Shown piece after piece: positions 18,738 through 29,397 of a stretch of 64,000 nucleotides of DNA. The first letter of the stretch is position 1, and every line of letters starts with the position of its first letter. Position numbers and translations under genes: made by a program. The notes under the pieces were generated by a model. That model was not told where the DNA came from, made no database searches, and was given only the letters and a program-made list of their open reading frames with translations. The stretch comes from Vulcanisaeta sp. JCM 16161 (GTDB lineage Archaea; Thermoproteota; Thermoprotei; Thermoproteales; Thermocladiaceae), in contig NZ_BBDO01000004.1 of NCBI RefSeq assembly GCF_001316285.1, positions 62,001 through 126,000 on the forward strand. Reading direction: 5' to 3'.

Positions 18738-19089
18738 TTAGTTAAGACCCCAAACCTCCGCGTTAACTCCTGCGACCATTTGTCTGCTACCTTATTCATT
18801 TCCTCCAGTATTTCTTCGTAGTACCTTAGTAGGGCTTGGCCCTCCGGCGTTAATTTTGCCCCGCCCCTCCCCCTGCCTCCCTTCCTGGCGTCGACTAGCT
18901 TAACGCTAGGGCCTTCTCCATCCTATCAATGTAATTCCAAACAAAGCGGTAGGACATGCCCAATTTACGGGCAGCACCACTCAGGGAACCAACCTCATTA
19001 ATGGCCTTAAGAATCTCATAACCACCAGGACCAATAACATGCCTACCACCAACCTCAACCCAAACCCTAAACCTAACACTCACGGGCAT
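18725..19089 (-). CDS. ModE-type winged-helix regulator (N-terminal domain only), one frame break
   Basis: MPVSVRFRVWVEVGG and GGYEILKAINEVGSLSGAAR, then KLGMSYRFVWNYIDRME, are the ModE DNA-binding domain. After a break near 18897 the sequence continues as KLVDARKGGRGRGGAKLTPE and GQALLRYYEEILEEMNKVAD, the usual end of that domain. No molybdate-binding TOBE domain follows, as in many archaeal ModE proteins. It probably responds to molybdate or tungstate supply or to a redox state. Its position between tatA and tatC, 5.5 kb before a molybdoenzyme operon, suggests control of that island. Confidence 0.75.
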
Positions 19090-19229
19090 ACTAAGTTAAC
19101 GTGTGCATTAAATACAAAACTTTATCCTTTTTGAAATAGGGAATTTCTGAGGATTAATGGGCTTGGCTACCTATTTATCATTTATGTGAAAAAGGGATTT
19201 TTACCCACATGCGCTCATTATAAGTAGTA

Positions 19230-20098
19230 ATGAGTGAGGATAGGCCGCCCTATGATAGGGAGTTGCCTCTTTGGGAGCATATTCGTGAGCTTGGGGTTAG
19301 GCTTAGGAGGGCCTTGATCGTCTTCGCAATAGTCTTTATCGTGCTTTGGCTGCCAATGCCTGACGTGAGTAGTCACAACATTGCCAAGGTCGTCGTAGGC
19401 TTCTTCACAATGGAGTACAACCCAATAATAGCCTATATCTATAGGCACTACGTGTATAGCCTGGTTACGGCGCCCGCCAAGTCCGTGACCTGCGCCAGCA
19501 ATTATGTTGTCAGTAACTCAACACAGCCCATTAGCATAATTTCGACAACGGTGCTCGGGCCATTCGTATTTAGCGTTGAGCTTAGCATGGTAATCGCCCT
19601 CCTCGTTACAATACCCGTGTTTGTTTACGAGATTTACCAATACGTCAAGCCAGCCCTATACCCACATGAGCTCAGGGCCGTTAAGAGGTATGTGTGGATC
19701 GCCACAGCACTCTTTTACCTAGCGTATTCATCGGTTATTACTTCGTATTCCCAGCCTTCCTGAGGATAAGCCTATTCTGGAGCTGCCTATTCGGCTTCGT
19801 GCACATGCTTACCGTGAGTGGTTTCCTGGACACATTCATAGCAACGCTATTCTTTGCGGGCTTCCTCTTCGAGACCCCCATAATAATGGCCCTACTTACG
19901 CAGGCGGGTTTGGTGACGCCGGACATGCTATCGAGGAATAGGCCATACATTTACTTCGGAGTCCTCGTGGCCATAGCCATAATAAACCCAGACCCAACAT
20001 TAATAAGTACGCTGCTCTGGTTCATAATGTTCATAGCGCTATTCGAGGCAGGGTACATATGGAGCAAGACCATATACAAAAACATGCCCAAGATGTGA
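19230..20098 (+). CDS. tatC: Tat translocase subunit TatC, one frame break
   Basis: MSEDRPPYDRELPLWEHIRE is the conserved cytosolic N-terminus of TatC, whose Pro-x-x-x-His-x-x-Glu region binds twin-arginine signals. Six membrane helices follow, with VYEIYQYVKPALYPHELRAV between helices 2 and 3 and ETPIIMALLTQAGLVTP later. The frame breaks near 19740 (SVFIGYYFVFPAFL); one added base gives 289 residues. The external loop between helices 1 and 2 is longer than in bacteria. A TATA-like GATTTTTACC lies about 28 bases before the ATG. Confidence 0.88.
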
Positions 20099-20211
20099 AG
20101 CCAGGACTTATTCCTTGCCATTGCTCACTTTAATTGCGGCATGGTCATGCGGCGTTATGAGATTACCAGGAATGGCATTTTTAAGCCCTGCACCTATTTA
20201 CTTAATGGGTA

Positions 20212-20595
20212 ATGGAGTACCAGAAATGGCTTGCCCAGGCAATTAGGGATTTACGTACGGCGAAGAACTCCCTCAACTCTGGAGACTACTACGCCTGCGC
20301 ATTCTGGTCTCAGCAGGCCGTTGAGAAGACGCTCAATGCCTTGCTCATTTCGAGGGGTAAGGTGGTCAGGGACCATGACCTGGTGGAGCTTAGTTACGTA
20401 ATTAGGGATGAACTTCACATCGATATTTCACGGATAATAGACCACCTTAGGGAGTTAACCACTCACTACACAACCTCCAGGTACCCTGATGCAGCCAATG
20501 GTTTACCATACGAGATATACACCGAGGGTAAGGCCAGGAGGGTTCTTGAGATGGCTAGGGAGGTGGTTGAATGGGTAAGGCAAAATCTGCAGTAG
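20212..20595 (+). CDS. HEPN-domain toxin of a HEPN/MNT pair
   Basis: 127 residues, all-helical. The HEPN pattern is visible as WLAQAIRDLRTAKNSLNSGD, ACAFWSQQAVEKTLNALLIS, RDHDLVELS and HYTTSRYPDA. In HEPN/MNT modules this protein is the RNase toxin and the nucleotidyltransferase is the antidote that modifies it. The gene overlaps the MNT gene by 25 bases, so translation is probably coupled. A recognisable R-x4-6-H catalytic motif is present only as RGKVVRDH, which may be coincidence. Confidence 0.82.
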   Translation: MEYQKWLAQAIRDLRTAKNSLNSGDYYACAFWSQQAVEKTLNALLISRGKVVRDHDLVELSYVIRDELHIDISRIIDHLRELTTHYTTSRYPDAANGLPYEIYTEGKARRVLEMAREVVEWVRQNLQ

Positions 20596-20932
20596 AGAGT
20601 CAGGTCATACTGCTCAGGAGGGCTTGGGAGTTCGTGAGTAGGGCGAGGTCTAAGATCGGCATTTCCGAGGTCTACGTCGTAGGTTCCAGGGCTAGGGTGA
20701 TTACACGGACATGAGTGACATCGACTTAGTGATTATTAGTGATGATGTGAGGGGCATGGATCAGCTGGAGAGGAGGTTATTGCTTAAGGACTTCATCGAG
20801 CCTAGAATTGAATTCTTCATATACACTACTGAGGAGTGGAATGGTGAGGTTACGGCCTGGATAAGACAGCTTAAGCGTGAGGCTGTTAAGCTCGTTGACC
20901 TAATGAGGGCCTACGGCGTAAGCCCCGGATAA
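20571..20932 (+). CDS. MNT nucleotidyltransferase antitoxin, one frame break
   Basis: The minimal nucleotidyltransferase signature YVVGSRARGDYTDMSDIDLV is complete once one G is restored in a GGG run near 20697, giving exactly 120 residues from the ATG at 20571. The G-S-x-A-R-G and D-x-D pairs bind Mg-ATP and transfer nucleotides. Partner proteins of this type AMPylate HEPN toxins. The third acidic residue is Glu in RIEFFIYT. It belongs to one operon with the overlapping HEPN gene. Confidence 0.82.
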
Positions 20933-20978
20933 GTATTAAGAAGATTTATAATAGTGCTTATGAATTACGCCATGTAAT

Positions 20979-21456
20979 ATGGGCATACCTCAATCATTAA
21001 TTGAGGCACTTAGGAAGAGGGGCCTTGACGTAGACTACGTAATTGATGTCCTAGCGTCAAAACTCGGGTTGGACCCATTAGATACTGCCAGGGCACACGC
21101 GGAATTGGCTTTGGTGGCGTTTGGTGAGGGCCTTAACTTCATTGATAGGGGCGATGTTGTTCAAAGTAGTGAGAAGCTGTATAAGGCGGTGGAGGAGGCT
21201 ATCAAGGCATTGGCTATCGCCAAGAACCTCGACGAGGCCAGGGAAGCCCTAAATAAGGCAGGTGGACCGTAAGCCTACTGGACAATGCAGCGTCGAAGCT
21301 CGGTGACGTAGCCGAGAGGGCCTGGGCTGAGCCTATTTTCTCCATGTAAATGGATTCCACGAGGTGAGGATCGGCATTGACGAGGTCAGGAGGAGGGTTA
21401 AGTACATAGCTCCATTGATTGAGGAGCTTAAGAGGGAGGTTAGGGTTGGTACTTAA
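20979..21456 (+). CDS. PaREP1-family protein, two frame breaks
   Basis: The central segment DRGDVVQSSEKLYKAVEEA with IKALAIAKNL, then WTVSLLDNAASKLGDVAERA and, after a break, HVNGFHEVRIGIDEVRRRV, follows the PaREP1 pattern known mainly from Thermoproteales, where it occurs in many diverged copies. PaREP1 proteins are HEPN-related helical bundles of unproven function. The breaks at about 21260 and 21345 are fixed by adding single bases, giving 159 residues. It lies directly behind the HEPN/MNT pair, consistent with a defence or toxin cluster. A TATA-like ATTTATAAT sits near 20947. Confidence 0.7.
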
Positions 21457-21505
21457 TTGGAAATTGAAAATAAATTTTAACGTAAATTTAACCCGGGTTG
21501 GCGCA

Positions 21506-22010
21506 TCATCCCGTGACTGTTACGTATACCTGGAACTTAATGCCATATGCCTCGTACTGTCCATCGGCATCATAGACCCTGACTATGTACGTGCCTGGGC
21601 TAAAGGTTATTGGGGCGTAGAGCTTAACAATGGCCGACTGGCCCAGTGGCACCACGAGGGCGAAGCGTCGGAGTGCACTAGGTGTCCTGGTAAGTCGTAC
21701 TCATTTATGATGTTGCACTGCGGTATGCGGCCTAGGTATGTGGAGTTCCACTCATAGGCCACTGTGCCGTTTGGGTAAAGCACCTGCACGAGTACTATGA
21801 ATCCACCGTAGGTGTCTGGACCGGCTATCCTAGTAATGTGTAGCATAAGTGTGCCGTTCTCGAATAATTGAGTGCCGGCCAGCGAGTATGCGGGTGTCTT
21901 TGAGTAATTGGTTAGGTGGGTGAATCCCTGGAAGTTTATTTGGTATAGGCCCATCGTTACTCCCGTTGCGATTATGAAGCCCAACAGGCTAGGGCGGTCG
22001 TCTTATCCAT
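21506..22010 (-). CDS. doxA: Thiosulfate:quinone oxidoreductase small subunit DoxA, two frame breaks
   Basis: The start at 22010 reads [17 protein letters not shown] once one C is restored. A membrane helix is followed by an outside beta domain ([37 protein letters not shown]) that ends, after a second break near 21655, with [19 protein letters not shown] and QVYVTVTG. The two added bases give 168 residues, the size of Acidianus DoxA. DoxA with DoxD oxidises thiosulfate to tetrathionate and passes electrons to quinone. It starts 10 bases after the doxD stop, so they form an operon. Confidence 0.82.
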
Positions 22011-22020
22011 ACTCACCACC

Positions 22021-22569
22021 TCACCATAGCGGTATATAGACCTTCCAAATCCTCAAACCCCTTGGGTATTTCTTGGCCAGGTACTGGTCAATTGATAACC
22101 ACCTACTACCAGTGAACATGAACATTAATGCGGCAGCACCCTCAACAGCGGCTATCTGCCACTCATCAACGCATGTAGGTCCCAACCAACCACCGGCAGC
22201 CCCAATGCTCCATGCTAGAATAGCTATCACAAGCCCAGAAAGCCTCGTTAGGAAGCCAAGCATCATTAATAGTCCAAACAACCCCTCAACAGCGGTGAAG
22301 AGGAGTAGGAATAAATAGAGAAGGTGCGGATGCAGCAGCAACCACTCAAGCTGACCAACAACGGGCTGCCATGCATGCGGCAGGAACGTTATCAACTTAC
22401 CACCAACATATGCGGTTGATGATGGATTAAGCTTGGCAGGCACATTAACAGTCCTCCTAAGAAAGGCCGAAAAGTACATCCAACCCAATGTAACCCTAAG
22501 TATTGGCAAATATCTCTCAACACTAGATACCTCCATAGTTCTTTCCATAGATTTGACTATTTCTGTCAT
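22021..22569 (-). CDS. doxD: Thiosulfate:quinone oxidoreductase large subunit DoxD
   Basis: 182 residues with four membrane helices. Typical DoxD segments are [39 protein letters not shown] and [20 protein letters not shown]. It is the quinone-facing subunit of thiosulfate:quinone oxidoreductase first described from Acidianus ambivalens. The frame is intact. The gene lies on the minus strand, back to back with the tandem regulators that start 302 bases away, so these regulators could act on doxDA as well as on the molybdoenzyme operon. Confidence 0.88.
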   Translation of the reverse strand: MTEIVKSMERTMEVSSVERYLPILRVTLGWMYFSAFLRRTVNVPAKLNPSSTAYVGGKLITFLPHAWQPVVGQLEWLLLHPHLLYLFLLLFTAVEGLFGLLMMLGFLTRLSGLVIAILAWSIGAAGGWLGPTCVDEWQIAAVEGAAALMFMFTGSRWLSIDQYLAKKYPRGLRIWKVYIPLW

Positions 22570-22870
22570 ATTTTATCGATATACCGCAAAGACATTACCC
22601 TATTAAGAATTAATTTCTAAAATATTAAGAGAAATAAAATGTACGATGCAGCAAAAATATCGTGGAAATAACGAGCATGTAAATAAATACATTATTATAT
22701 TAATTCATGACTTTTTATAAATCATAAATTATCTGATTTATTGTAAAATTCTACTTTCTACCTTAAATCCTAACGTTCACTTTTACATGTATTCTACGCT
22801 TGTAATGTCATTCTTTTGACAATAAAGGTTAAAAATAGTGCATTTTTAGGTTATTTTTAGGTGGTTTAAT
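22570..22870. other. AT-rich intergenic region between divergent doxD and regulator genes
   Basis: About 300 bases, much richer in A and T than the neighbours, with no coding frame I can support. It must hold the doxDA promoter (minus strand) and the promoter of the regulator at 22871, for which TTAAAAATAG near 22830-22839 and TTTTTAGG tracts are candidates. Two short TTTTTAGG repeats occur at 22843-22860. The length and base composition make it a likely site for regulator binding. Confidence 0.5.
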
Positions 22871-23620
22871 ATGAGTATTTATTACCTAGATAATTACCAC
22901 ATATTGCTGCTTCATACGCTTCTTTTTCATCTTGTTAAGGGCAAGGTGAGGCATTGCGATAAGAATCTTGATTCTCTTTACTATATATCAATGAGTACTG
23001 GTATGAGTATTGCGACGGCGTATAGGAAGGCTCTTGATCTGATGAATCTTGGCTTGATAGAGAGGGTTAGTAAGGGTCACTATGTAATAACTACCAAGGG
23101 TGTACTACTGCTTGCGCTGATGTACATAGGCAACGGCATTTCCGTAAATAGGGATGCCTTTGAGCTAGCTATCGATAAGTTGAGGGAGGATTGGGACCTT
23201 GAGGAGTTTGACCGTAATGAAATCATTAATTACTTAAAATTATTATATAAAGGAATTAGTAAATTAGGTCTGTCGCCATTAAGCATCAACATTGGTTCAC
23301 TTGGTAAGTCAGTTTATTATATATTGCCCGAGAACATCAGTAACGGTAGAATCTCCCTAATACACTCAATAGCTGAGTACCTAGGTGTGAGTGAGAATGA
23401 GGTTCGGTCAGCCGAGAGGGTGATTGCTAAGGCATTGCTTGATTACTTACCAAGTGTCCGCTTAAAGGACGGCTGTAGGGCCGTTGTTACGTTAACTGGT
23501 GATCAATCCATCAAGGCTTCACCGACGATTCTAGCCATTAAATGTAGGATTAAAGGATATTCACTTAATAGTGATTGCCCTGTGGCTTTGTCATTAATTC
23601 GTAGGGCATTTAACGAGTAG
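22871..23620 (+). CDS. Winged-helix regulator with conserved C-terminal cysteines (copy 1)
   Basis: 249 residues, intact. The N-terminal third is a helix-turn-helix: MSTGMSIATAYRKALDLMNL, then LIERVSKGHYVITTKGVLLL. The middle is helical and acidic (LREDWDLEEFDRNEIINYL). The C-terminal part contains DGCRAVVTL, AIKCRIKGYSLNSDCP and a final helix. It is paralogous over its whole length to the next gene, and the three cysteines (DGC, KC, DCP) are shared. A redox or metal-sensing role is inferred. Its position between doxDA and the molybdoenzyme operon suggests control of sulfur respiration. Confidence 0.65.
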   Translation: MSIYYLDNYHILLLHTLLFHLVKGKVRHCDKNLDSLYYISMSTGMSIATAYRKALDLMNLGLIERVSKGHYVITTKGVLLLALMYIGNGISVNRDAFELAIDKLREDWDLEEFDRNEIINYLKLLYKGISKLGLSPLSINIGSLGKSVYYILPENISNGRISLIHSIAEYLGVSENEVRSAERVIAKALLDYLPSVRLKDGCRAVVTLTGDQSIKASPTILAIKCRIKGYSLNSDCPVALSLIRRAFNE

Positions 23621-23676
23621 TAACTTAGCATTTTCCCAAAATGCTTTAATATTAAGTCATGAATTTAAAATTATAA

Positions 23677-24467
23677 ATGATACCTCACCTGCTAATGAGA
23701 GAGGATTCACTAGATTCAATGCACATGCTTATCCTTGAGACCCTCATTATATCGATGTTTCAATTAGCCTTGATGCAAAGGGGAATTAACACATTATCAT
23801 TAACCTACCTATCCAAAACAACTGGGCTAAGCATAGCGACAATTTACAGGAAGGTGCTAGAGCTAATGTCAATGGGCCTCGTCGAGAAGGTCAATAGGGG
23901 GCAGTACGTCGTTACGACTAGGGGCGCCCTTCTATTGTCCGTAGCGTACTTAACGGGTTCCATCAAAGTTAATGATGCGGCATTTAAGTACGCAATCATT
24001 AAATTAAAGGAGGACTGGGGATTAGAGGATTTTAATGATGATGAGGTTAGGGAATACATATCACTATTGATTAGGGGATTGATTAGGCTGGGTAGGAAGA
24101 TCGAGGACTTCTGCGCCAATAGCCTGAGTAGGACAGTCCTCGCTCTACTCCCCGACAACCTAAAGATTGGTTCGAAACCCCTGGACCTGGTAATATCAGA
24201 GACCTTAAACGTGCCCATAGAGCTTGTTAGGAGGCTGAGAGGGTGATTGCCAGGGCATTGCTTGAGCTATTACCGGTGGTTACCTTAGGTGATGGCTGTA
24301 AAGCAGCATTATTGATAGAGGAAGTCGCTGGAAAGCCAGTCTTAAGGCCGGTGGCGGTCAAGTGCAGGGTCAATGGTTACACACTACGCCCAAACTGCCC
24401 AATACTCTCGTCAATTATTAATAGGGATAACTTACTTAGAACTTTTCACCCATATGAAAATAGGTAA
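23677..24467 (+). CDS. Winged-helix regulator with conserved C-terminal cysteines (copy 2), one frame break
   Basis: Tandem paralogue of the preceding gene: KTTGLSIATIYRKVLELMSM, LVEKVNRGQYVVTTRGALLL, LKEDWGLEDFNDDEVREY. After a break near 24238 (RRAERVIARALLELLP) it continues with DGCKAALLI, AVKCRVNGYTLRPNCP and a C-terminal tail. One added base gives 263 residues. All three C-terminal cysteines match copy 1. The start ATG at 23677 has an A/T-rich CTTTAATATTAAG about 27 bases upstream, so the two copies probably have separate promoters. Confidence 0.62.
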
Positions 24468-24520
24468 TTCCTAAACACAGGTATAACTACGGTCGTTTAT
24501 ATCAAGTGAGAAAGCACCAC

Positions 24521-24530
24521 TTATATCCAA
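24521..24530 (+). promoter_or_regulatory. TATA box of the molybdoenzyme operon
   Basis: ACTTATATCC centres at about 24525, 27 bases before the ATG at 24552. The spacing implies a leaderless first gene and decides the start against the TTG at 24549. A second TTTATATC at 24494-24501 could serve an alternative transcript. Confidence 0.5.
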
Positions 24531-24551
24531 CACATAATTAGGCATTACTTG

Positions 24552-25607
24552 ATGTCATCACCTTGGCCAGTTAGCTGGACAGGCTGGGGCCCATACATGC
24601 CGCCAGGATATCACATGATATGGGGCTGGAGAATAGCCGCTGCGGTCTTCCTAACAGCGCTTGGAAGCATGGCCATGTTGTTAGCCGCATTCTACGATGT
24701 AAGGATGAAAGCCGGCAGGATGGTGAAGATAAACATAACGGCAGGTTGGATATTCATACTCGCTGCCCTAGCCTTCTTCATAATAGACCTTGGAAGACCT
24801 GAGAGGGCTGGCAACATAATATTCATTGGCTACCCACATGGCAGGCTAGCCCAATCCTGGATGGACTGGGGTGTCTTATTCCTAAGTGGTATGGTTATTT
24901 GGGGCTTGATATATCTATTTTTCCTATATACACCGTCTATCGTAGTTTCGATCTTCAAAACCCGTGTTAGACTCGCACGTTTAGTGCTGGATTACCTAGT
25001 AATGCTTACGGGCATAGCAGCCACGATATATACAGCCTTTCTATTCGCCGCTGCTGGTGGTAAGTCCTTCTGGTGGAATGGGGCCTTGCCCATCTTATGG
25101 CTGTCATCCGGTCTCGGCTACGGTGCGGCGTGGTCGTTACTTGTGACGAGGTTCTTTGAGGTACCAACGAGGGTAAAGACCGATGGTGGTGCGGTGACCG
25201 CGTTCTCGGTCGAGGAGTTAAGAGACATACTACATGAACTCAGTTGGATAGACCTACTGGCAGTAGTGTTTGAGGCATTTTCCTGGGCCTTATTCCTAAC
25301 CGTAGCTTACGCAAATCATTATGAGGCGAGGATACCACTAACTCAATTACTTCTTCAAACCTATGCACCGTACTTCTGGGGATTCGTAATAACCCTGGGC
25401 ATCGCAATACCATTACTTCTTGAAATTGCGCTACTTAGGGTTGATCCACTGGGCAACTTTGCCAAGTGGGCAATACCGGTAATATTCATAGCCGTCATGG
25501 TCGGAGGTTACACGCTTAGGTACATAGTAATAGCCGTAGCTTACTATTACGCGCCATTTACACCATTAACACATGCATCGCCACAGTGGGGTCCGTGGTG
25601 GGGGTGA
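24552..25607 (+). CDS. NrfD/PsrC-type quinol-interacting membrane anchor of the molybdoenzyme
   Basis: 351 residues with about eight to nine membrane helices. Family marks include HMIWGWRIAAAVFLTALGSM near the N-terminus and IDLGRPERAGNIIFIGYP, the conserved Asp-Leu-Gly-Arg-Pro segment beside the quinol site. NrfD proteins exchange electrons between quinol and an Fe-S partner. It is first in a five-gene operon with the catalytic, Fe-S, chaperone and ferredoxin-like genes. Its TGA overlaps the next ATG (TGATG), showing coupling. In Acidianus the equivalent subunit is SreC. Confidence 0.85.
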   Translation: MSSPWPVSWTGWGPYMPPGYHMIWGWRIAAAVFLTALGSMAMLLAAFYDVRMKAGRMVKINITAGWIFILAALAFFIIDLGRPERAGNIIFIGYPHGRLAQSWMDWGVLFLSGMVIWGLIYLFFLYTPSIVVSIFKTRVRLARLVLDYLVMLTGIAATIYTAFLFAAAGGKSFWWNGALPILWLSSGLGYGAAWSLLVTRFFEVPTRVKTDGGAVTAFSVEELRDILHELSWIDLLAVVFEAFSWALFLTVAYANHYEARIPLTQLLLQTYAPYFWGFVITLGIAIPLLLEIALLRVDPLGNFAKWAIPVIFIAVMVGGYTLRYIVIAVAYYYAPFTPLTHASPQWGPWWG

Positions 25608-28600
25608 TGGGCATGGAGACCGCCACAAAACTCGTACAGGAAAGGGAGGTTAAGAAGGAATGGTCATTAACCAGGAGGACTTCCTAAAGATTGCCGGTGT
25701 GACGGCCGCAGCAGCCGCATTCCTAGGCACGGTGGGTAGGGAGGCATTCATATTTGGGCAGGTGTTTAAGGAGAGTAAGTTAGCCCCTGAGGAGGTTGCG
25801 AGTGACGTAGTTGCGTTCACGACGTGCTACGGTTGTCTGGGTAGGTGCAATGTCGAGGTGATAATAAGTGGTAAGACGAAGCTGCCCAGGTACATAGCGG
25901 GTTCTATATTCACCAGGAACCAGGGAGCCACATGTGACATAGGGGCAACAACAATGCTCCACTACCTGAGCCCAGCAAGGCTGAGGTCTCCGCTTTTAAG
26001 GGTGCCCACCAGTGAGAGGTGTGAGGGTGACTTCGTGGAGATAACATACGACGACATGCTAGATATACTAGCCAATGGCGATGACGCATCATACCTGCAG
26101 GAGAGGGGTTGGAAGTACGGCTTCCTAGGACTTAAGAAGATTAGGGAGTGCTGTCCGTACAAGTTCGTCTACTTCACGGGCAGGGACCAGTACAACCCAA
26201 CTGAGAACACGTGGTTCGCCGCAATGTTTGGTACGCCAAACCAGGCAGCGCACGGTGGCTTCTGCGCAGTGGCTGTGGCGTCAGGAGGCTCCTACGCAAT
26301 GGGCGGTACCTGGTGGGAGTACGGTGGTTGGGACAGCGAATACACTAAGTTGCTGATCATTGCCGGCATGACGCAGGATCACTTCCCAACGATAACTAGG
26401 CGTGAGGTTATGAAGGTGATAACGAATGGTGGCGAGATAATATGGATGTCGCCCGAGAGAATTGGCAACTTTGCCCAAGTCGCAAACGAGTGGATACCGG
26501 TGATACCCGGTACTGACGGTATGGTTGTTTGGTCAGTAATTCACGAGCTATTCAAGATGAGGGAGCAGGGAATACACTCAATAGATGAGGACTACCTGAA
26601 GTGGTACACGAACGCGCCCTGGCTAGTGATAACCAACCCAGACGGTTCAATAATACCACCACAAGCCTCCAACGTCGGCCTATTCGCCAGGATGAAGAAT
26701 AAGAATGGTGAATGGGTCCCAATAGTCATGGGTAGTGATGGTAACCTATACCCATTCACCGACATACCGTGGCAGAACGGCGTTGAACCAGTCCTTGAGT
26801 GGCAGGGCACGATAACAATACCCGTGGCCCCAGACAGCAACCAGACAATAACGCTTAATGTTAGGACAGTCTTCAGCATACTTAAGGAGATAGCCCTACA
26901 GGACAAGTGGAGCCCAGAGAATGTTGAGGCCACCTGGGGCACGCCGCCGGCCTATAAGATTAGGGAGCTCGCCCAGAAGATAGTTGACCTACTTAACCAC
27001 GGTAGGGTCGTCATACCGGCCAAGTGGACCGACTACCTGGGTAGGCAGCACGACTACTACATAGGCACCCCATTCTCAGTATACATAATGAGGGGCATAT
27101 CAGCCACAGTAATGGCTTCGTGACGGCGAGGGCATTCGCATTGTTACTAACACTGGTTGGTGCAGTCGACACGCCAGGAGGCTTCGCTTATAAACCACCA
27201 GCCCCATGGCCAGTACCCGACGGCGACTACTGGCCAGCCTACATAACACCGGCTCATCCAAGGATGAACATTACGCAGGAGGACTACAACTCCAACCCAA
27301 GCCTATACACTGGGCCAAATGGTGAGAAGTTAATCGGTGTCGTCGGTGGCGCAATGATTCAGGAGAGGATTCTCAACGATGGCACGGTCCAGATACTGAG
27401 TGTTGAGAAGGTTCCGTACCCCAAGGCCCTGCAGTTAACGACGAAGCCCATTGTGTATACGCCTGACCAGATGGTTGTTGATGAGAATGGGCACCCATTA
27501 CTAATTGATAGGGGCTTCAGCTGGGAGTTCCCGCTATCTGTGCATAGGAATTACACTGCAGTTAATATTGATTCCGGCCTTGAGTGGCCTTACAGGATTG
27601 AGTTCCTGCTATGGCACATAACCAACCCATACTGGGACAACGCCTACGACCTAGATAAGGACCTAGGCCTACTTAGGATGAAGGACACTGACGGTAGGTA
27701 CAGGATACCCTTCGTCGCCATAGTTGATACATTCTACGGAGGTTCAGTACCATGCGTCGACTTAGTTATACCTGACACAACATTCTTCGAGAGGTATGGT
27801 GAGCATAGCCTACTGGATAGGCCGGTGTCATCTGTTCATGGACCTGCGGACAACATTGAGTGGCCCATTTTACCGCCGCTGTTTAAGGAGGTTAGGCCGT
27901 GGAGTGATGGCGAGATACTGCTTGGTGAGAAGCTACAGTTACCGGGCTTCGTCACGGAGACTGGCGAGCCCATGTACCCGAACCTAATGTATGACTGGCT
28001 TTGGAAGTGGCAGTACGCGCAGGAGTCGGCGTGCTCTTCATGGCCAGGGGTAAGGACGGTACATCATGCTGCAAGGGCGAGCCAAACCCAGACCAGGTCA
28101 AGATGTATGTCTACCCAGGCTTCATAAACGCAGCCGCATACTCAAGCAACAATACATACCCAGCACCGCAGAAGATACCGGTAACCAATGGCGTATATCC
28201 ACCGGGTGTATCGCCAGGTACGCAAACCGTTGGCCACGCCTTCGCCTATTACGAGCTGCCGCTGGAGATTAGGTACTATAGGCACGTTAACAAGGGTTAC
28301 CTGGAGTGGGCCACGAGTGTCAGCCTAATGCCGTATCCGAAGCCCGTGATTATACCCATATACTCGGAGATAATTATGAAGTTCATACTGGCGGCCTACG
28401 GCCTGTGGAAGGGCATGAATGCTACTTCTACTACATGTACCAGAAGACCGGCGACCAGACATACCTACAGCTTGCCCAGAAGAATGCATCACCACCAAGC
28501 GATTGGTGGGGTAGCCACGTGGCCCAAATAATTAAGCAGTTCTACCACCCAATAGCTGTTTGGTACGAGCCACTGGACTGGATAGCGCCGGACGGCTCAC

Positions 28601-29392
28601 CACCCGAGGAATACCCACTGGCCACTATTAACAGGAAGACCACGCCATGGTTCTACCACACCTGGGAGAACCACCACCCATGGCTAAGGCAGATAATACC
28701 GTACTCAGTGATTTGGATGAATCCGAAGACAGCGGCTCAGTACGGAATTAAGGACGGTGACTGGGTCGAGCTAACGAGCAGGGGTGGCGAAATCGCCAGG
28801 GGGCAGGTCAAGCTAACCGAGGCCATAGCACCGGGCGTGGTTGGTTACTGGAAGTCCAGGAACGCCAGGGCGGGAATGATGGCCCTGCCACCCAACGCCC
28901 TTGAGGTGACTAAGGGGTTCATGTTCAATGACATATACGTGTACACGAGGCCTATAGCCAGGGTGGTGTGCCCAACGACCAGTACACGGTGGACGGCCTG
29001 ATAAAGGCAGTGCAGAGCGGCAACTACCCAACCCTGCAGTTCGACATATTCAGTGGTAAGACCGCCTGGGGTGACCTGAGGGTTAAGATCGTGAGGATCG
29101 CCAATGATAAGCCATACTCGGCCTGGGGCAATGCTGACCCAATCGTTAAGACACCGCCGAAGTTAATAGTCGGTAGTGAGGCCTGGAACATAAAGGTGTT
29201 CAACTACAATGCCTACAAGACGCCGCAGGAGATGGGTATTACGTGGTATGAGGTGAACAGTACGTGGCTTCAGTTCCAGGAGACGATTAGGCACTCCATG
29301 GGATACTCCTTCTCGAGCGCCACGACGCCGCCATCCAATTCAAACTCAAACTCGGGTACGGACCGAAAAATAGGAAGAATGGACGGGGGTGA
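25607..29392 (+). CDS. Catalytic subunit of a sulfur/polysulfide/tetrathionate-type molybdoenzyme, six frame breaks
   Basis: Restoring six single bases gives about 1263 residues. A Tat signal (LTRRDFLKIAG, Arg23-Arg24, then an Ala-rich core) is visible when one G is restored near 25678. The proximal Fe-S site is C-x2-C-x3-C near residues 74-81 plus Cys110. The metal-ligand region GTPNQAAHGGFC puts a Cys (about 220) on Mo or W, as in Psr/Phs/Ttr/Sre enzymes. The pterin domain near the end reads LWMNPKTAAQYGIKDGDWVE-like. Breaks fall near 25678, 27115, 28010, 28415, 28965 and 29355. The exact substrate is not decided by sequence. Confidence 0.82.
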
Positions 29393-29397
29393 CCTGA

